From Hemileia vastatrix (taxonomy: Eukaryota; Basidiomycota; Pucciniomycetes; Pucciniales; Zaghouaniaceae), in the NCBI GenBank assembly GCA_030280995.1, contig JASXTE010000016.1, forward strand, positions 23,568,501 through 23,632,500: 64,000 nucleotides of DNA. Reading direction: 5' to 3'. Shown here one piece after another: positions 1 through 11,528 of this stretch (positions are counted from its first letter, which is position 1; each line of letters opens with the position of its first letter). A program made the position numbers and the translations under genes. The notes beneath the pieces are model-generated. The model did not search any database and was not told the DNA's origin. It worked only from the letters and a program-made list of their open reading frames with translations.

Positions 1-3000
1 ATAACTTGATGGCCTCTTTCAACCATGCCTTCAGCTTCAGGATAATAGGGTGTAGCCACTCTAACTTTAGAACCAACACTAGCCACAGCTTCTTTAAATT
101 CGGCACCAAACTCTGGCCCACCATCAACAGTCACCAAATTCATCAACCCATACCTATAAATCCACTCCTTCTTCAATAACTCTGCCACATTCTTGGCAGT
201 CAAATTAACCAGAGGCACTGCCTCAACCCAACCAGACAAATCATCCCTAGCAACAATCAAGTATTTATACCTGCCTTCTTTAATATGGACAGCATCAAGA
301 CTGACCCTTCCAAAAACAGTTGATTCACCAGTAGCACGGCCCACCTCTTTAGATTTCAAGTGACTTCTTCTTTGACATTCTTCACAAGATTGAACCCAAC
401 CCTGCACAGCCAACTTCATACCTGGCCACCAAAATCTATCTGCTACTCTTCTATAAGTCTCCCCAAAGCCTCTATGACCAAGTTCTTCATGCAAAGACTT
501 CAAAACTAATTCTTGACCCTTCTTCTGAGTCACCACCACTTGAGGATTTGGATGTCTCCTCCTCATCAACCGCCTTCCTGACACATAAAATCCAGGACTC
601 TTCTTCTTGATTGCCAACCAAGTATCATCATCACAACTATCTGGCCTCTCCAAGGTCAACAGATATTCCACCAAGCTAAAATAAAACCCAGACTGACCCC
701 AGGTCTCATCTTCAAAATCCAACAAAACAACATCCAAGGGTACAACTCTGTCATCAAAGTCACCAGTGTGAACATGAGCCAATTGAGCAGCCCAACCTGG
801 ACACCAATCCTTAAATTTTGGCACGTCCTTCTCTTTCCACTGAACCTTGTGAGAATCCAGTTCACTAACAAAAACACCTTTTTCCAAATTTGAGCTGTCC
901 CAAACAACAACTCCATCTTCATCAACAAAAACATCCTGATCACCAGAATCAAGATCAGATCCAGCCAGTTTAGCCTCTTGGGGGAGGTCAGAACAATCAT
1001 CCAGTTTAGCCTCATGGGGGAGGACGGAACAATCATCCAGTTTAGCCTCATGGGGGAGGACAGAACAATCATCCAGTTTAGCTTCATGGGGGAGGACAGA
1101 AAAATCATCCAGTTTATCCTCATGGGGGAGGACAGAACAATCATCCAGTTTAGCCTCATGGGGGAGGAGAGAAAAATCCTCAGCACCCTTTGTGCTGGCC
1201 CTAACCACTGGAACATCTTTGTCAAACTCTTCAGAATCAGAATCCTCATCTGTAGGTGGTCTCCTTGATAATCCGTCAGGCATAATAAAAGTTTTACCTG
1301 GTTTGTGTACCAGGTCAAAAGAAAAATGTTGAATAAATTCCACCCACCTAGTCATTGGAGCATTTGGAAGACTAGGTGTATTGATCATCTGAACCAAAGA
1401 TTTGGCATCCACCTGCAGCTCAAAATGCTGCCCCCACAAAACCGTCTGTAGCTTCTTTAAAATTTTTGCTACACCACACAATTCCAACTTAGGTTGAGAA
1501 TACCTAGATTCCACCTCATTAAACACCACAGACTCATATCTTACTGGCCTGACCCTCCCAGTCTTATCCTCCTGAGACAAAACAGCACCAGCAGCAATAT
1601 AACTTGAGTCCACTTCCAGATAAATTTTTCCAGCACCAACACCATAATCTAACTTGTGAAGAACAATATCTTCACCAACAACCTTTTTCAACTTCTGAAA
1701 AGCCTCTTCACACTCTTCAGTCCATTCCCAATCTGCATCTTTTCTGGTCAACCTCCTTAAAGGTGAAGCCAACAAAGAAAAATCCTTAATAAAAATCCTG
1801 ACATATACACATACACCCAAAAATCCCCTGACTTCAGTAGTATTTTTAGGCCTTGGCCATGACTGAATTTTATTAATCTTCTTCTTCGCCATAATCCTTC
1901 CCTCTTTACATACCACATGACCCAGAATTTTTAAAGCAGGAACACAACAACAGAATTTTGACCCTGAAATGGTCAAACCAGCCTCTTCAATCCTAAACAA
2001 CACTCTCTCTAGAGTTATTGCATATTCCCAAACAAACCTCCTTATACCATGGTTCTCTGCTAACACCTCATTACCATAATCAGTGGATGGTCCTTTAATT
2101 CCACCATCATCAATAAAAATACCAGCATGAGTAGGAACTTCATCCTGCAAAATCCAAGCCATCTGTGCTTGATAAACTGCCACTGAGTTAGTTGCTCCTT
2201 GAGGCAACCTAGTGAGCTGAAATCTTCCCAAAGGAGTCTCAAAAGTTGTGAGAGGCCTTGAATCTGTATGTAGTTCCCTCTTATCATAAGTACCCATAAT
2301 ATCACCCAAACCATAACACACCCTTCCAGGAAAAGCTTCAACAAAATCCTCTGCACTTGGTGGCATACCAGTGTCCTTGATAGTGACTCTATTCAAGGCT
2401 CTAAGATCATGAACCACCCGCAACTTTCCATTCTGCTTCTTTACACAGAACACCGGACTTGAGTAACTGGATTTTGATTGTTCATATAACCTAGTCCTGA
2501 CTCTTTCTCTAACAATCTCCACAAAATCCTCTCTAATAGCGGCTGGAATTGGAATAGGTTTGATTTGCCAAGGTTCATGGCAAACAACAGGAATCAAGTA
2601 AGGTTCCCCATAAGAGTGCTTCAACACACCCCTTTCCTCCTCAACAAACGCCACAGCTTTTTCCCTTAGCACAATAACGTGCAACAACAACTTCTTTTAT
2701 TCCTCAGACAACCACCCATCAGGACCAAAATTAACAACTTTCAACCTTTCCACAGTCACCCTAGCCGTCTCTACGAATTCTGGAGGATTCTTCACCAAAG
2801 GAGTACAGTACGGATCTCTTGACAAAGGAGGTCTCTTCAAGGGCGGATTCAAACCCACAGGCATAGGCTCATTGACAGGCCTAATCTTCTGCACTACCTT
2901 CTTATACTTTGCTGCTCCACCTTCAACTTGAGGGATCTTCAGGAATTCTTCACCACCAGACCTGGAACAAAAACCAAGGGTTTCCCCATTGCTCACATGT

Positions 3001-3332
3001 GTGGCCAAGGTAATGTTTTTGAAAGGTGTGGAAGAAACCCTAGCGGTGCACAATTGGGAGGACTTACTTTTACACCTCAATCTCACCACTCCAAAACTTT
3101 TCCACAATTCCACATTTTCATGCTCACTTCCAACTTCCAAATCTTCAAATCTTGATTCATCTTCAGAATCAACAATTCTAAAATTATGCAGTTTATCCTC
3201 ATGCTGGAGGCCCAAAAATCGATCTTGATGATCTTCTCTCCTCAAAATTTTCTGCAGTTTAACCTCATGCTGGAGGCCCAAAAATAGATCTTGACGATCT
3301 TCACAAAAATATTTTGCGTCTTCTTTATTCAT
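1..3332 (-). pseudogene. Ty3/Gypsy pol (RT, RNase H, integrase), 3' end outside window
   Basis: Polyprotein that copies the element's RNA and inserts the DNA. Codon by codon, one frame is open from 2696 to base 1 (about 898 codons, no stop), and is in frame with 3332-2700 across a single TAA at 2697-2699. RT (about 2560-2000) shows VVHDLR, LPQGA and the catalytic FIDDGG motif. RNase H (about 1640-1270) shows LEVDSS and QVDAKS, and ends with PDGLSR. An acidic repeat linker follows (966-1181). The integrase has an HHCC finger ending CEEC, then the catalytic triad: D near 295, D near 124 (VDGGPEF) and E near 19 (MVERGH). All the catalytic residues I could locate are present. The TAA probably came from CAA. 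The frame also meets a TAG at 3408-3410, so how it joins the 3365-3793 frame is unclear. Confidence 0.88.
966..1181 (-). repeat. Six 36-nt tandem repeats inside pol
   Basis: Six in-frame copies of a 12-residue unit (consensus LPHEAKLDDCSV) start at 966, 1002, 1038, 1074, 1110 and 1146. They lie between the RNase H end (PDGLSR) and the integrase HHCC finger. Unit length is constant, so the frame is kept. Related L-x-HE-x-KL motifs recur with a 66-nt period at 3188-3290 in the N-terminal part of the same frame. Confidence 0.9.
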
Positions 3333-3552
3333 TATCTTCAGATTTTTTTCATGATTTTCATGAATTATCTTGAAATTTTTATCTTCTTTTCTTGAGTTTT
3401 TTCTGACCTACAAAAATAACCAGGGGTTTCCCCAATTCTCACAGGTGTGGCCCAGGTAATGTTTTTGAAAGGTGTAGAAGAAACCCTAGCGGTGCACAAT
3501 TGGAAGGACTTACTTTTAGACCCCAATCTCACCGCCCCAAAACTTTTCTGCA
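2959..3552 (-). repeat. Duplicated ~145-bp segment at the gag-pol junction
   Basis: Bases 2959-3105 and 3407-3552 are near-identical direct copies, about 448 bp apart. Both encode a block around CTARVSSTPFKNIT, but in different frames (pol frame for the left copy, the 3365-3793 frame for the right). The duplication therefore straddles the point where the two reading frames meet. Confidence 0.85.
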
Positions 3553-3793
3553 TATCTTTCAATAAAGATATATAACCAATCTTCTTCTTTAAACTTGAAT
3601 TAAAAATAATTAAGAATCTTGAGAGAGAACAGAGACTTGATAAAAAACTTGATGAATACTTGCAGAGAAGAGAAACATTAAAAAGAGAAAGTTGAAAATC
3701 CACTTGGTATATCTCCAAGGGAGCTGACCTACTACAACCTGGGATTTCCTCATCTCTGGGAGAGGTTGTAGAACTAGGGTTATCAGCCCTCAT
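3365..3793 (-). CDS. Short ORF overlapping gag stop, probable pol N-terminal part
   Basis: 142 codons. Its ATG (3793-3791) overlaps the gag TAA (3795-3793) in the pentanucleotide TAATG, an arrangement that permits termination-reinitiation. The C-terminal third is a second copy of a block in the pol frame (see the 145-bp duplication). No conserved domain is recognised in the rest. It ends at 3365, 33 bases before the first ATG of the long pol frame, so it is either the true start of pol separated by a frameshift, or a small accessory product. This element gives no way to choose. Confidence 0.5.
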   Translation of the reverse strand: MRADNPSSTTSPRDEEIPGCSRSAPLEIYQVDFQLSLFNVSLLCKYSSSFLSSLCSLSRFLIIFNSSLKKKIGYISLLKDMQKSFGAVRLGSKSKSFQLCTARVSSTPFKNITWATPVRIGETPGYFCRSEKTQEKKIKISR

Positions 3794-6174
3794 TACTCTA
3801 AAAAAGACAGACTCTCAATAGAGCCTGAGCTGCACTCCAAAAAACCAGAGGCAGCACCCACTTCCTTCCTTCTCCTGCAGCAGTCCATGCACTGGCACAT
3901 TGAAGATAAACCAGGCCTAGTCTCCCAACCATATTCTCCAGGGGATGATAACCTCATGTGAAGCCTCCTTTCGTCTTCACCAGTAAACTCCAAACTGAAC
4001 TCCAAATCAAATTGATAACCAATTCTTGCCTGAAAATCCATCAAGAATGGCCCACCCAAAACTGCTTTTACATTACCTTTAGCAATGTAAAAATGAACCT
4101 TCCCTGAGGCTCCTCCAACATCTAACTTCACAAACTCTGAAGTTCCAACCAATTCAGTGACATGGCCACTGATCCCTCTCAAATTCCCACCAATACCAGT
4201 TTTGATGGGAAGGCCCATATGAGTTGCCTCAAATAAAGAAATCAGGTTTATCTGAGAAGCTGAATCCACCAATGCCCTTGCCTCCCTGCAATTCAGAGTG
4301 ACATTGACATATCCCAGAGGAGCAGAAAAATGAGTTTCCAACCCCTCACCAAACTTTTCAGCAGAATCAAAAATGTATTCTACCTCACCAGAAGAAACTC
4401 TTCTCCTGGTCAACAACTTTTTCCGCCTATCAGCCAACCCTAGACTGATAGCATACAATTCCCCATAAGATAGGGAAACCTGACCCTGGTTCATCATTTC
4501 CAGGACAGAGTCCATAACATTAACTTGACCAGACACTAATGGCCTCTCAAAGTGAGCTCTTTGCTTCACCACCTTGGTCCTAGAAGATTCTTGAGGACCA
4601 GCACCACCAACAGATTTACCATTAACAGGAACCAAACCAGATCCCTCACCAGAACCTCTGACTCCAACAGGCTTTGGCAATGAAGCCAAAGGGACATCCT
4701 CCTCAGAGTCAGAATCCACCTCCATCGGCATTGGATCACCATTCAGATCCAATGCACCAAAACTAGGGGGGCCCATATCAGCCATACCCTTCTGCATCTT
4801 GTACAGCTCCTCTTTGCTGTACCTCTTCCTAGCTGCACTCAGCTTAGGATCACCCTTTGAAGCATTTGGCTTATGTTGGGCCTGAGAACTGCTCTTAGGC
4901 CTACCCACCTTTCCTGCTTCCACATCATAAACACCAGCCAAGCATTCACCACTTGACTGTCCACCACAAGAATACAACTCCAAACCACCAAAGGAAGTAG
5001 AAAAAGAGACCTTATTGACCTCCTTCCCCTTTCCCTTGACGTCCTCATCTACCTTAACAGAAGACTTCCCCTGATCAGGAATCTCCTCAAACCTTGGCCT
5101 CCTTTGATTGAGACCACCCCTTCTCCTGACCAAATCCACAGGAGCCTGCCCCTCACTGGGCTTCATAAAAGAACCATCAGGGAACTTAAAAACCCTGCCA
5201 TCAAACTCCACTTTTCCTTCAGACACATCTCTGTTCAGTGCCCAACAATCATTGGACCTGTGCCCACTCCTACTGCAATAAGAGAAAACCCAAGGATCAC
5301 TCCTACCAGCCCTCCTTTCAAAATTTCTTGGCTGAGAAGGTGCCTTATTAACCTTCTTGGCCTCCTGAACAAAAATGTGCAGCTGCTTTGTAAGATAAGC
5401 CAACTGCTCCACCATTGGGTCCCTCTCCTGTTTGGGAACCTGCACCAAATTCTTCTCCTCCTTCTTCTCCCTAACTTCCTCTTCAGCCAAAGCCTCACTG
5501 ACTTTGCTGACATACTTGGCACACCCCTCCTGATAGGTGTCCACAGCCAATAACTTCAAATGGGCCTCAACAGCCTCCTTCACCTTATCCAAGGCAGGCA
5601 ACTTCTGATCCTCATTAGAAAGAGTTTTCATTAATTCCTTTCTTGACAACTCCTTCAACACATCTATCCTGACATCTCTAGCCAGGGAAGACCAAAAAAC
5701 ATCCTTGGCAGCAATTTCATGTGCCAGCTCCTCCACTTCCGCCAAACATTCTACCACAGGATCAAACTGTAGCAGAAACTTCCTGTAACTATGTAAGTTA
5801 CCAACACCACCATAAGATTGCCATTCACTGACAACCTTGTTCAGATCCACCATAGTGAACCTGACACCCCATCTATCCAGCATCTCCCTACACAAAAATT
5901 TCCAATCCCTCTTCTTGTAGCCAGACATGGCCACAATCTCCTTCTCCACTGACCTATCACCAATGAAGAATATAATCTGCTTCACCATGTCCAGGTAGGA
6001 AGCACCATCCACTCAAGCAGCAGTTTCATACTTCTCTAGAAACCACTTGACATCCTCCCCATTAAACTTGGTACCATCCCAAGTTTTAATTCTCACACAC
6101 TCCCTAATCATCACAGAAGGAGGACCATCCCCCCCACTGACAGTCACCACAGGAATAGCAGAACCAGAAGCCAT
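3793..6174 (-). pseudogene. Ty3/Gypsy gag with aspartic protease region, one TGA
   Basis: Capsid-type protein that packages the element RNA, fused to a retropepsin-like segment. I start it at the ATG at 6174 (MASGSAIP); the frame runs about 790 codons to the TAA at 3795-3793 and is broken only by TGA 6013-6015, where CGA would continue it. A zinc-knuckle remnant is at about 5270 (YCSRSGHRSNDC) but lacks the first cysteine of CX2CX4HX4C. A retropepsin-like motif near 4270 reads LVDSASQINLI, with DSA where DSG or DTG is usual, followed downstream by an LGGPFLMD segment. Acidic and glycine-rich linkers separate the domains. Confidence 0.82.
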
Positions 6175-6244
6175 TCCTCCTGACCAAAACACCAAAAAGA
6201 TCCAACCAAAGAAAACAGAGATTCTAAAGAACTAGCAAGTTCTA

Positions 6245-6261
6245 CCCCACGTTGGGTGCCA
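6245..6261 (-). promoter_or_regulatory. Primer-binding site, tRNA-Lys-like
   Basis: On the minus strand the sequence TGGCACCCAACGTGGGG lies between the LTR-like sequence and gag. It starts with TGG (complement of a tRNA CCA end) and differs by one base from the PBS TGGCGCCCAACGTGGGG that retroviruses using tRNA-Lys1,2 carry. The position is right for reverse-transcription priming. Confidence 0.65.
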
Positions 6262-6920
6262 GAAATTTAGACAATCCTATAGTACTAGCTATAGGCCTTG
6301 ACCAAGGGAGTTGGAGAAAAACCAGAGAGAAAATCCCCTGTCCCTTTAGAAAAATAGAGTGAGATTTACTTGCTAAAGTAAGTTGGTTCCTGTTTTTCTA
6401 AAGCTCCTTTTCAACACACTTGACTGCTTGATGAGCCAAGAAAGTAGTCCCCAGATAGACTACCAGACCAAAGAACTGAAATGTAGAACAAAGTCCACAC
6501 CAGAGACAGAAAAGATACTTGATGTAGGCTGCAAATCCACACCAGAGATAGCAATAATACTTGCTATAGCTTTCAAGACTATAACAGAGAAAACAGTTGC
6601 CAAAGTTAAGTTAAATGAAGAACTCACTTGCAACAAACACAGCCAATTGTGGCCAGAAAACAGTGAAAACTGAGCGAGGAACAATGAGATCACCTCCGGA
6701 TGGTTGTATGATGATTAAGGGTGCCCCAAACTGTCTTATTCACTATGTACACACAGACCACTAACTAAGAGCCCATGTGCACCCACCAATCTGGCGCCTG
6801 TACCCGCCAAATTGCATAAAATACCCTCCTGGAGCTCTCCCCAACCTCCTAAAACAGAGGCGGGCGGGCTGCCCGACGTCGGAGATGCCGCCTGAAGCGG
6901 CCCGGCCTCCCTGAAGCCAG
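6262..6920 (-). repeat. 5' LTR of element A (outer end uncertain)
   Basis: Immediately upstream (minus strand) of the PBS. It shares blocks with 59,735-60,200, including CTAGCTATAGGCCTTGACCA and CCTGTCCCTTTAGAAAAA, so it is a repeated LTR-type sequence. GC-rich stretches at 6780-6910 also have counterparts near 60,150. Only one LTR of element A is in the window, so the outer boundary is a guess. Confidence 0.6.
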
Positions 6921-9900
6921 AAAACCAATAAAAACCACTAATCTACTTAGAAAAATTAGCTACAACTACTAAAACCTTTAAAACACGGAATTTCACTATA
7001 ACAACATTGTGACATGAAATATAGAGAAAAATTAGCTCTTTCCAATGGTACTAAGCACTTAACCCTAAGACTTAAGGTTAGCCCATAAAACACGAAAAAA
7101 ATTAAACAGCAATCTTTTATAAATGAAAAATGAGGAAATGACCCCTTAAAACTCAGAATATGAAAAATGTCTACAAGACAAAAAATATAGAGAAAAGCCA
7201 GGGATATCCAATGATAGTACCCACATACCCGCAGACCCAATATTCACGGAATAAAACCAGAAAAATACCCAATTCTTTAGCAGATGTCAATTAAGACATG
7301 CACAAACCACGCCAAATCACACAACAAAGGCCCCTGCCAATGTTGGAAGACCACAACGTGGCGCGTGACAATGTCCTGGAGCAATGTTTTTAGCTTTATA
7401 CCTGGTGTTATAAGCAGGTATTTCACTTACATTTTCCTGTTGAGCACTCATTGTGTCTTCAAATAACAATTTTATACATCTACATAAGTGAAAACCTATA
7501 TGGTAATTAGTAGACAAAAAATATTAGCAATACAATTACTAATAAAAGCTCTGGAGCTTACCCTGAATTTATATCTTTATTTATTTAAATAAAATATAAG
7601 AAAAATTTGAAAAAATCTGTTAAAAATAATATGATAAGTTTAACTAGACCTTCATAAGGGTGAATAATTAGCTTACCAAGCATTAACCAAATACCAATTT
7701 AATTGGGTGTTATATTGGTGACCAAATACTAAGTGAAATTGGGTTTATATTGGGTACAGTTACTACTGTAAATACCTAATTTTAATTTTTAAAAAAATAG
7801 TACAATTATTATAAGGGTTCTTTTCCACAATCACTGAGCTATAATGACCCACTAATGTGCTGCAGAACCAAATATTTGGTTTGTTTGAGATATACTAGTA
7901 AAAATCATGTCCTAAGGCTTATACTAAATAATAAGTAATGACTAAGGAAAGACCCCCAATTTTCAGTTTATTCTAGTATATAAGTATGATTTAATAGTAA
8001 ATATTAATGTTCCAACAACTTATTAATAAATTCTTTATTGATTAAACCTCAGGGGAAGACTAATAAAATAGTTATTTTCAATTTAAACTCACAATACTTG
8101 GATTTTATGCGTGCTAGTGGTGGAAAATAGAATAATAGAATATAGTTATAGCTTATATAAAGATAATATCAATTTATAAATGCTTTATAATATATTTCTA
8201 TATGATAATAATTGTGTTGTAGTTTTTTTTTAATGTGTAGTAAGTAAGTGATGTCTATAACCCGTCAAAATCCTCCCTTACTTATACCAAAATCCACTGG
8301 AGTGCACAGACCTTCAATCGAGATGATGTCACTGCTATCCCTGGAAATTACAGCACTGTTAGGGCCCATCACCTCCCCATGGGGTCTACTTCAAGCAGTT
8401 TCAACAGCCAGACCTCCAGTAAGGACCCTCCATCACAATTAATGATACCACAGACCCATGCCATAAATAGAATAAACAGATAAAAGCAGATACCATAAAG
8501 AAACAGGTAAAATAACTCATCCAAAGAGTATATAATGAAACCCAAAGCATATAAAGGAACCAAATTAACTGTCCAAGCCCCTAATAACATCCCCAAGCAT
8601 CCATATTAACCCAGTAATCATATCCCAACCCATAAATCCGTGAAAATCCATCCAAGGAAGCAGATTAAGTTGTCCAAACTGGATATATGCGCCTGAAATA
8701 GGTGTATATGCTTGTGTAGGCATTTTGAGTCCACTGAATACGTCCATATGACCTAAAATAAGCAGAAAAAAAAAGTTATAGGCTATTAAAAGGTTAAAAC
8801 CCACTTATAGACCTAAATATACATAATATAACTACCTATTTCACTGAATATGAGGTTTATGTATACATATAAGTTTATGTATATCTATAATTACTTAATA
8901 TCACTTAAGATAAGTATATTATGACTCCATTAACACCTTAATAAGTATTATTAGGCTATGGATAAACTATTTAAACTACTATAAGTCATATAATAGTATC
9001 ATAATTATATATATATGTATTATAACCATATATATAAGTATTTTAACCTTATTTTTAAGTAATAAGCTTAATGTAATGAAGGTTATCTTATTTTTAACAA
9101 AAGAATTACTCAGTCCTGGAGATACCTAGGCTGATAGATACCTCAGAGCATGTCTTCCTTTTCTGCCCTGCCCATTCCTCTTTAAGACTTCTGCTCATTC
9201 AAGCCGCCAAAAAACACAAAAGTCCCTTTTCACACATTGGCGCTCCTCTACCCCCCCATCCTCCCTTTAGTAGCTGCTTTTCTTGTAAATATCAATAGAT
9301 TCCCTAATAACTTGCCTCTCTCCCCTTAGTCAATTCAGTTGTCTCCTTTTCCTTTATTGCACAGTTATCCACCTTAGTTTGTTTCTCCTACCTTGATGTA
9401 TGTTACTCATTGGCCTCTCCTTCATGCCCCTCAGTTGGATGAGATTGTATGAAATCAAAAAAAAAATACTTTTCAATCAATTTATTACCTGCAAAGGGAC
9501 CACCTTTTTGAGCTGCTACCAATACCACCCTACTTTTAGCCTCATTAGGCCATTTTCACCCTAACCAGCTACCAGAATAATAATGCTAACTTCAGGCATA
9601 ACAAAAAGTCATAATAACCTAGCGCTAACTTCTATGGAGTGCAATGGTAATAGATAATCTTTACAGCAGGAAAGTGCTAGGGTAATCCAACACTATCATC
9701 AGTATAGAGCAGCCGCGAGCAAGAGACACTGCTAACTAATGGGAATGGAATACTAAAAATAAATCAGTGGTCTCTGTTGCAGCTCAAAAAGGTGATGCCT
9801 TTAAGACCTTGCTTTTTTATTTATACAGGCAATAAATTGCTTGCAAGGTATAATGACCTGAAGTCATGCCACATAGTTCCATATGAACCTGGCTTGAGCC

Positions 9901-10012
9901 GACTTGGCGGCCATCCAAATTTTAGCCAATGTAGCACCCTTCCCCCACGTCGGCCCAACGTCGCCCCAACGTTGGGCTGATTTCGTCGGCTGTTTGCACG
10001 TGGTGTAAAGAC
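6921..10012. other. No recognisable gene
   Basis: AT-rich sequence in which short open frames show no domain, codon bias or repeat I recognise. Parts of 6.9-7.3 kb may be the rest of LTR A. Around 9,930-9,990 is a GC-richer patch with repeated CCAACGT motifs and the 12-bp palindrome CCCAACGTTGGG, directly next to the Copia fragment that starts at about 10,013. I could not assign it. Confidence 0.6.
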
Positions 10013-11034
10013 TACAGATCGGCTATTGGATCACTTAATTATTTATCACAATGTACAAGGCCAGACATAGCTTATAGTGTAGGAATACTGTCTCAATTTT
10101 TAGAAAAACCAAATCACTCGCATTGGGGAGCATTTAAAAGAGTGCTTAGATACTTAAAAGTAACTCAAATGAGGGGATTCCACTATAAACAAAACCAAGA
10201 AGAACTTAAAGGGTACGCAGACTCAGGTTGGGCAGAAAATGAGGGAAGGAAATCAGTAAGTGGACTCATATTCATGATAAACAATGGAACAGTTTCTTGG
10301 CGCAGTAAAAAGATTGGGGCAATTAGCATATCCTCGGCTGAGGCAGAGTACAGAGCATATTTATCAGCAGGACAAGAGACAGTATGGTGGCGGAAAGTAT
10401 TAGCGGAAATTGGGAAAGAACAAAGCAGAACAACCATACTAGAATCAGATAATCAGAGCGCAATAAAGAAAGGAAAAAAATTCGGCATTTCACTCCAGGA
10501 CAAAACACATTGAAACTCACTACATGTCAATATTCTACAAGCATAATATCTATACTCTATATACTATATCTATATTTATATTTAGCCATAGAACTGATTA
10601 ACCTATTAGTAGAGCACTCATATATATCATCAACTATATCCATACCCTAACACTAATGTATTTAAGAATGCCCATCAACTTGTGATTCGGCATTCACTTT
10701 CTACCCTTTTTATTTATTTTCTCTCCTATTGTCCACTCATCTCACTTTACACTTTTAGTCCTTTCTTTTTCTATTGTCCTCGCTCGTCTGTCCTACTCCC
10801 TCGTCCACACTTGTCCTGTGTCCTAAGTCTTCTAGTCCACTAACACAATCTGTTGATTGTTATCACTACAATTACGTAATGGATTTGATTAAATACAAAG
10901 AGATCTTCATTGAATATATACCAACAAATGAAATGATTGCAGACATATTTACTAAAGCACTAGACCGACTCAAACACTTTAAGTTTATGAGAATGATGGG
11001 ATTAGAGAAATATGAGATGCTGAGTGGAAGGGGG
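10013..11034 (+). pseudogene. Ty1/Copia pol 3' end (RNase H and C-terminus)
   Basis: The frame from about 10,013 shows the end of Copia RT (IGSLNYLSQCTRPDIAY) followed by RNase H with GYADSGWAE, SSAEAEYRA and LESDNQSA, the normal acidic residues of Copia RNase H. A frameshift near 10,490 moves the FHSRTKHIETHY block to another frame. A 320-bp insertion (10,548-10,867) then interrupts it, and the C-terminus resumes with EYIPTNEMIADIFTKAL. A purine tract (TGGAAGGGGG, 11,025-11,034) at the end looks like the polypurine tract, with TGTGTCAACA after it as a possible LTR start. Everything upstream of the RT end is missing. Confidence 0.85.
10548..10867. mobile_element. Short insertion, possibly a solo LTR, inside Copia pol
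   Basis: 320 bp separate two parts of the Copia C-terminus that are adjacent in intact elements. The flanks are ATAAT (10,543-10,547) and ACAAT (10,868-10,872), a 5-bp target duplication with one mismatch. The insert is pyrimidine-rich in its right half and ends TGTTGATTGTTATCA-CT, a Copia-LTR-like tail. Its internal origin is unproven. Confidence 0.5.
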
Positions 11035-11528
11035 TGTGTCAACATAACTGTGGCGAACTTAGTCTATTTCCCCTCTGCATCTCACAGCTATGAAGGAGCA
11101 GTCACGATTCAACACATTACTTCAGATAATTTTAACACATCTAAGTGGAAAAATGAACAAGTTAAGGAAATAATTAAAAGATTCAATAAAATCATTAACA
11201 GAAAAGTAAAAGCAATCATATGGAATGAAAAGATAAAAAGGAAACATTTCAATGGCAAGTCTAAGAAAACGTATCATCACATCATTTTGGTCTCAATCTC
11301 TGACCAATTAGTGGTCCTATGAAATAAAAAAACAAAAATAAAAGAAAATAGAAAGCTAAAGAATCAAAAATTACTTAAAAAATAATTCTCTGAAGAAAAA
11401 GGCGGTTACATCTACTCAAATGATCCCCCACCCCTTAAACCGGCAGGATTAAAGCTTGTGTTTTGCTTTAGCCAAAGGCTTTCACACTAAATGAGGATAG
11501 CAGGTTTATGTTGTGTAAGATCTGTAGA

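Larger units (their letters stand above)
1..6261 (-). mobile_element. Ty3/Gypsy retrotransposon A, internal region, cut by window start
   Basis: Reading leftwards on the minus strand, the order is PBS (6245-6261), gag (6174 to 3793), a short overlapping reading frame (3793 to 3365), then pol with reverse transcriptase, RNase H and integrase, running off at base 1. This order (RT before integrase) defines Ty3/Gypsy. Few disabling changes are visible: one TGA in gag, one TAA in pol, and a frame change near 3.4 kb, so the copy is fairly young. The 3' LTR lies outside the window. Confidence 0.9.

Noticed and set aside
656..1318. 220-codon minus-strand frame
   Set aside because: Shadow frame of pol across the 36-nt repeats; the pol frame itself is open here and carries the domains.
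8248..8804. Small frames on both strands around 8.2-8.8 kb
   Set aside because: No domain, repeat or homologous copy could be recognised.
11080..11322. C-terminal extension of the Copia fragment frame
   Set aside because: The frame continues past the polypurine tract into probable LTR; the Lys-rich tail has no Copia homology.
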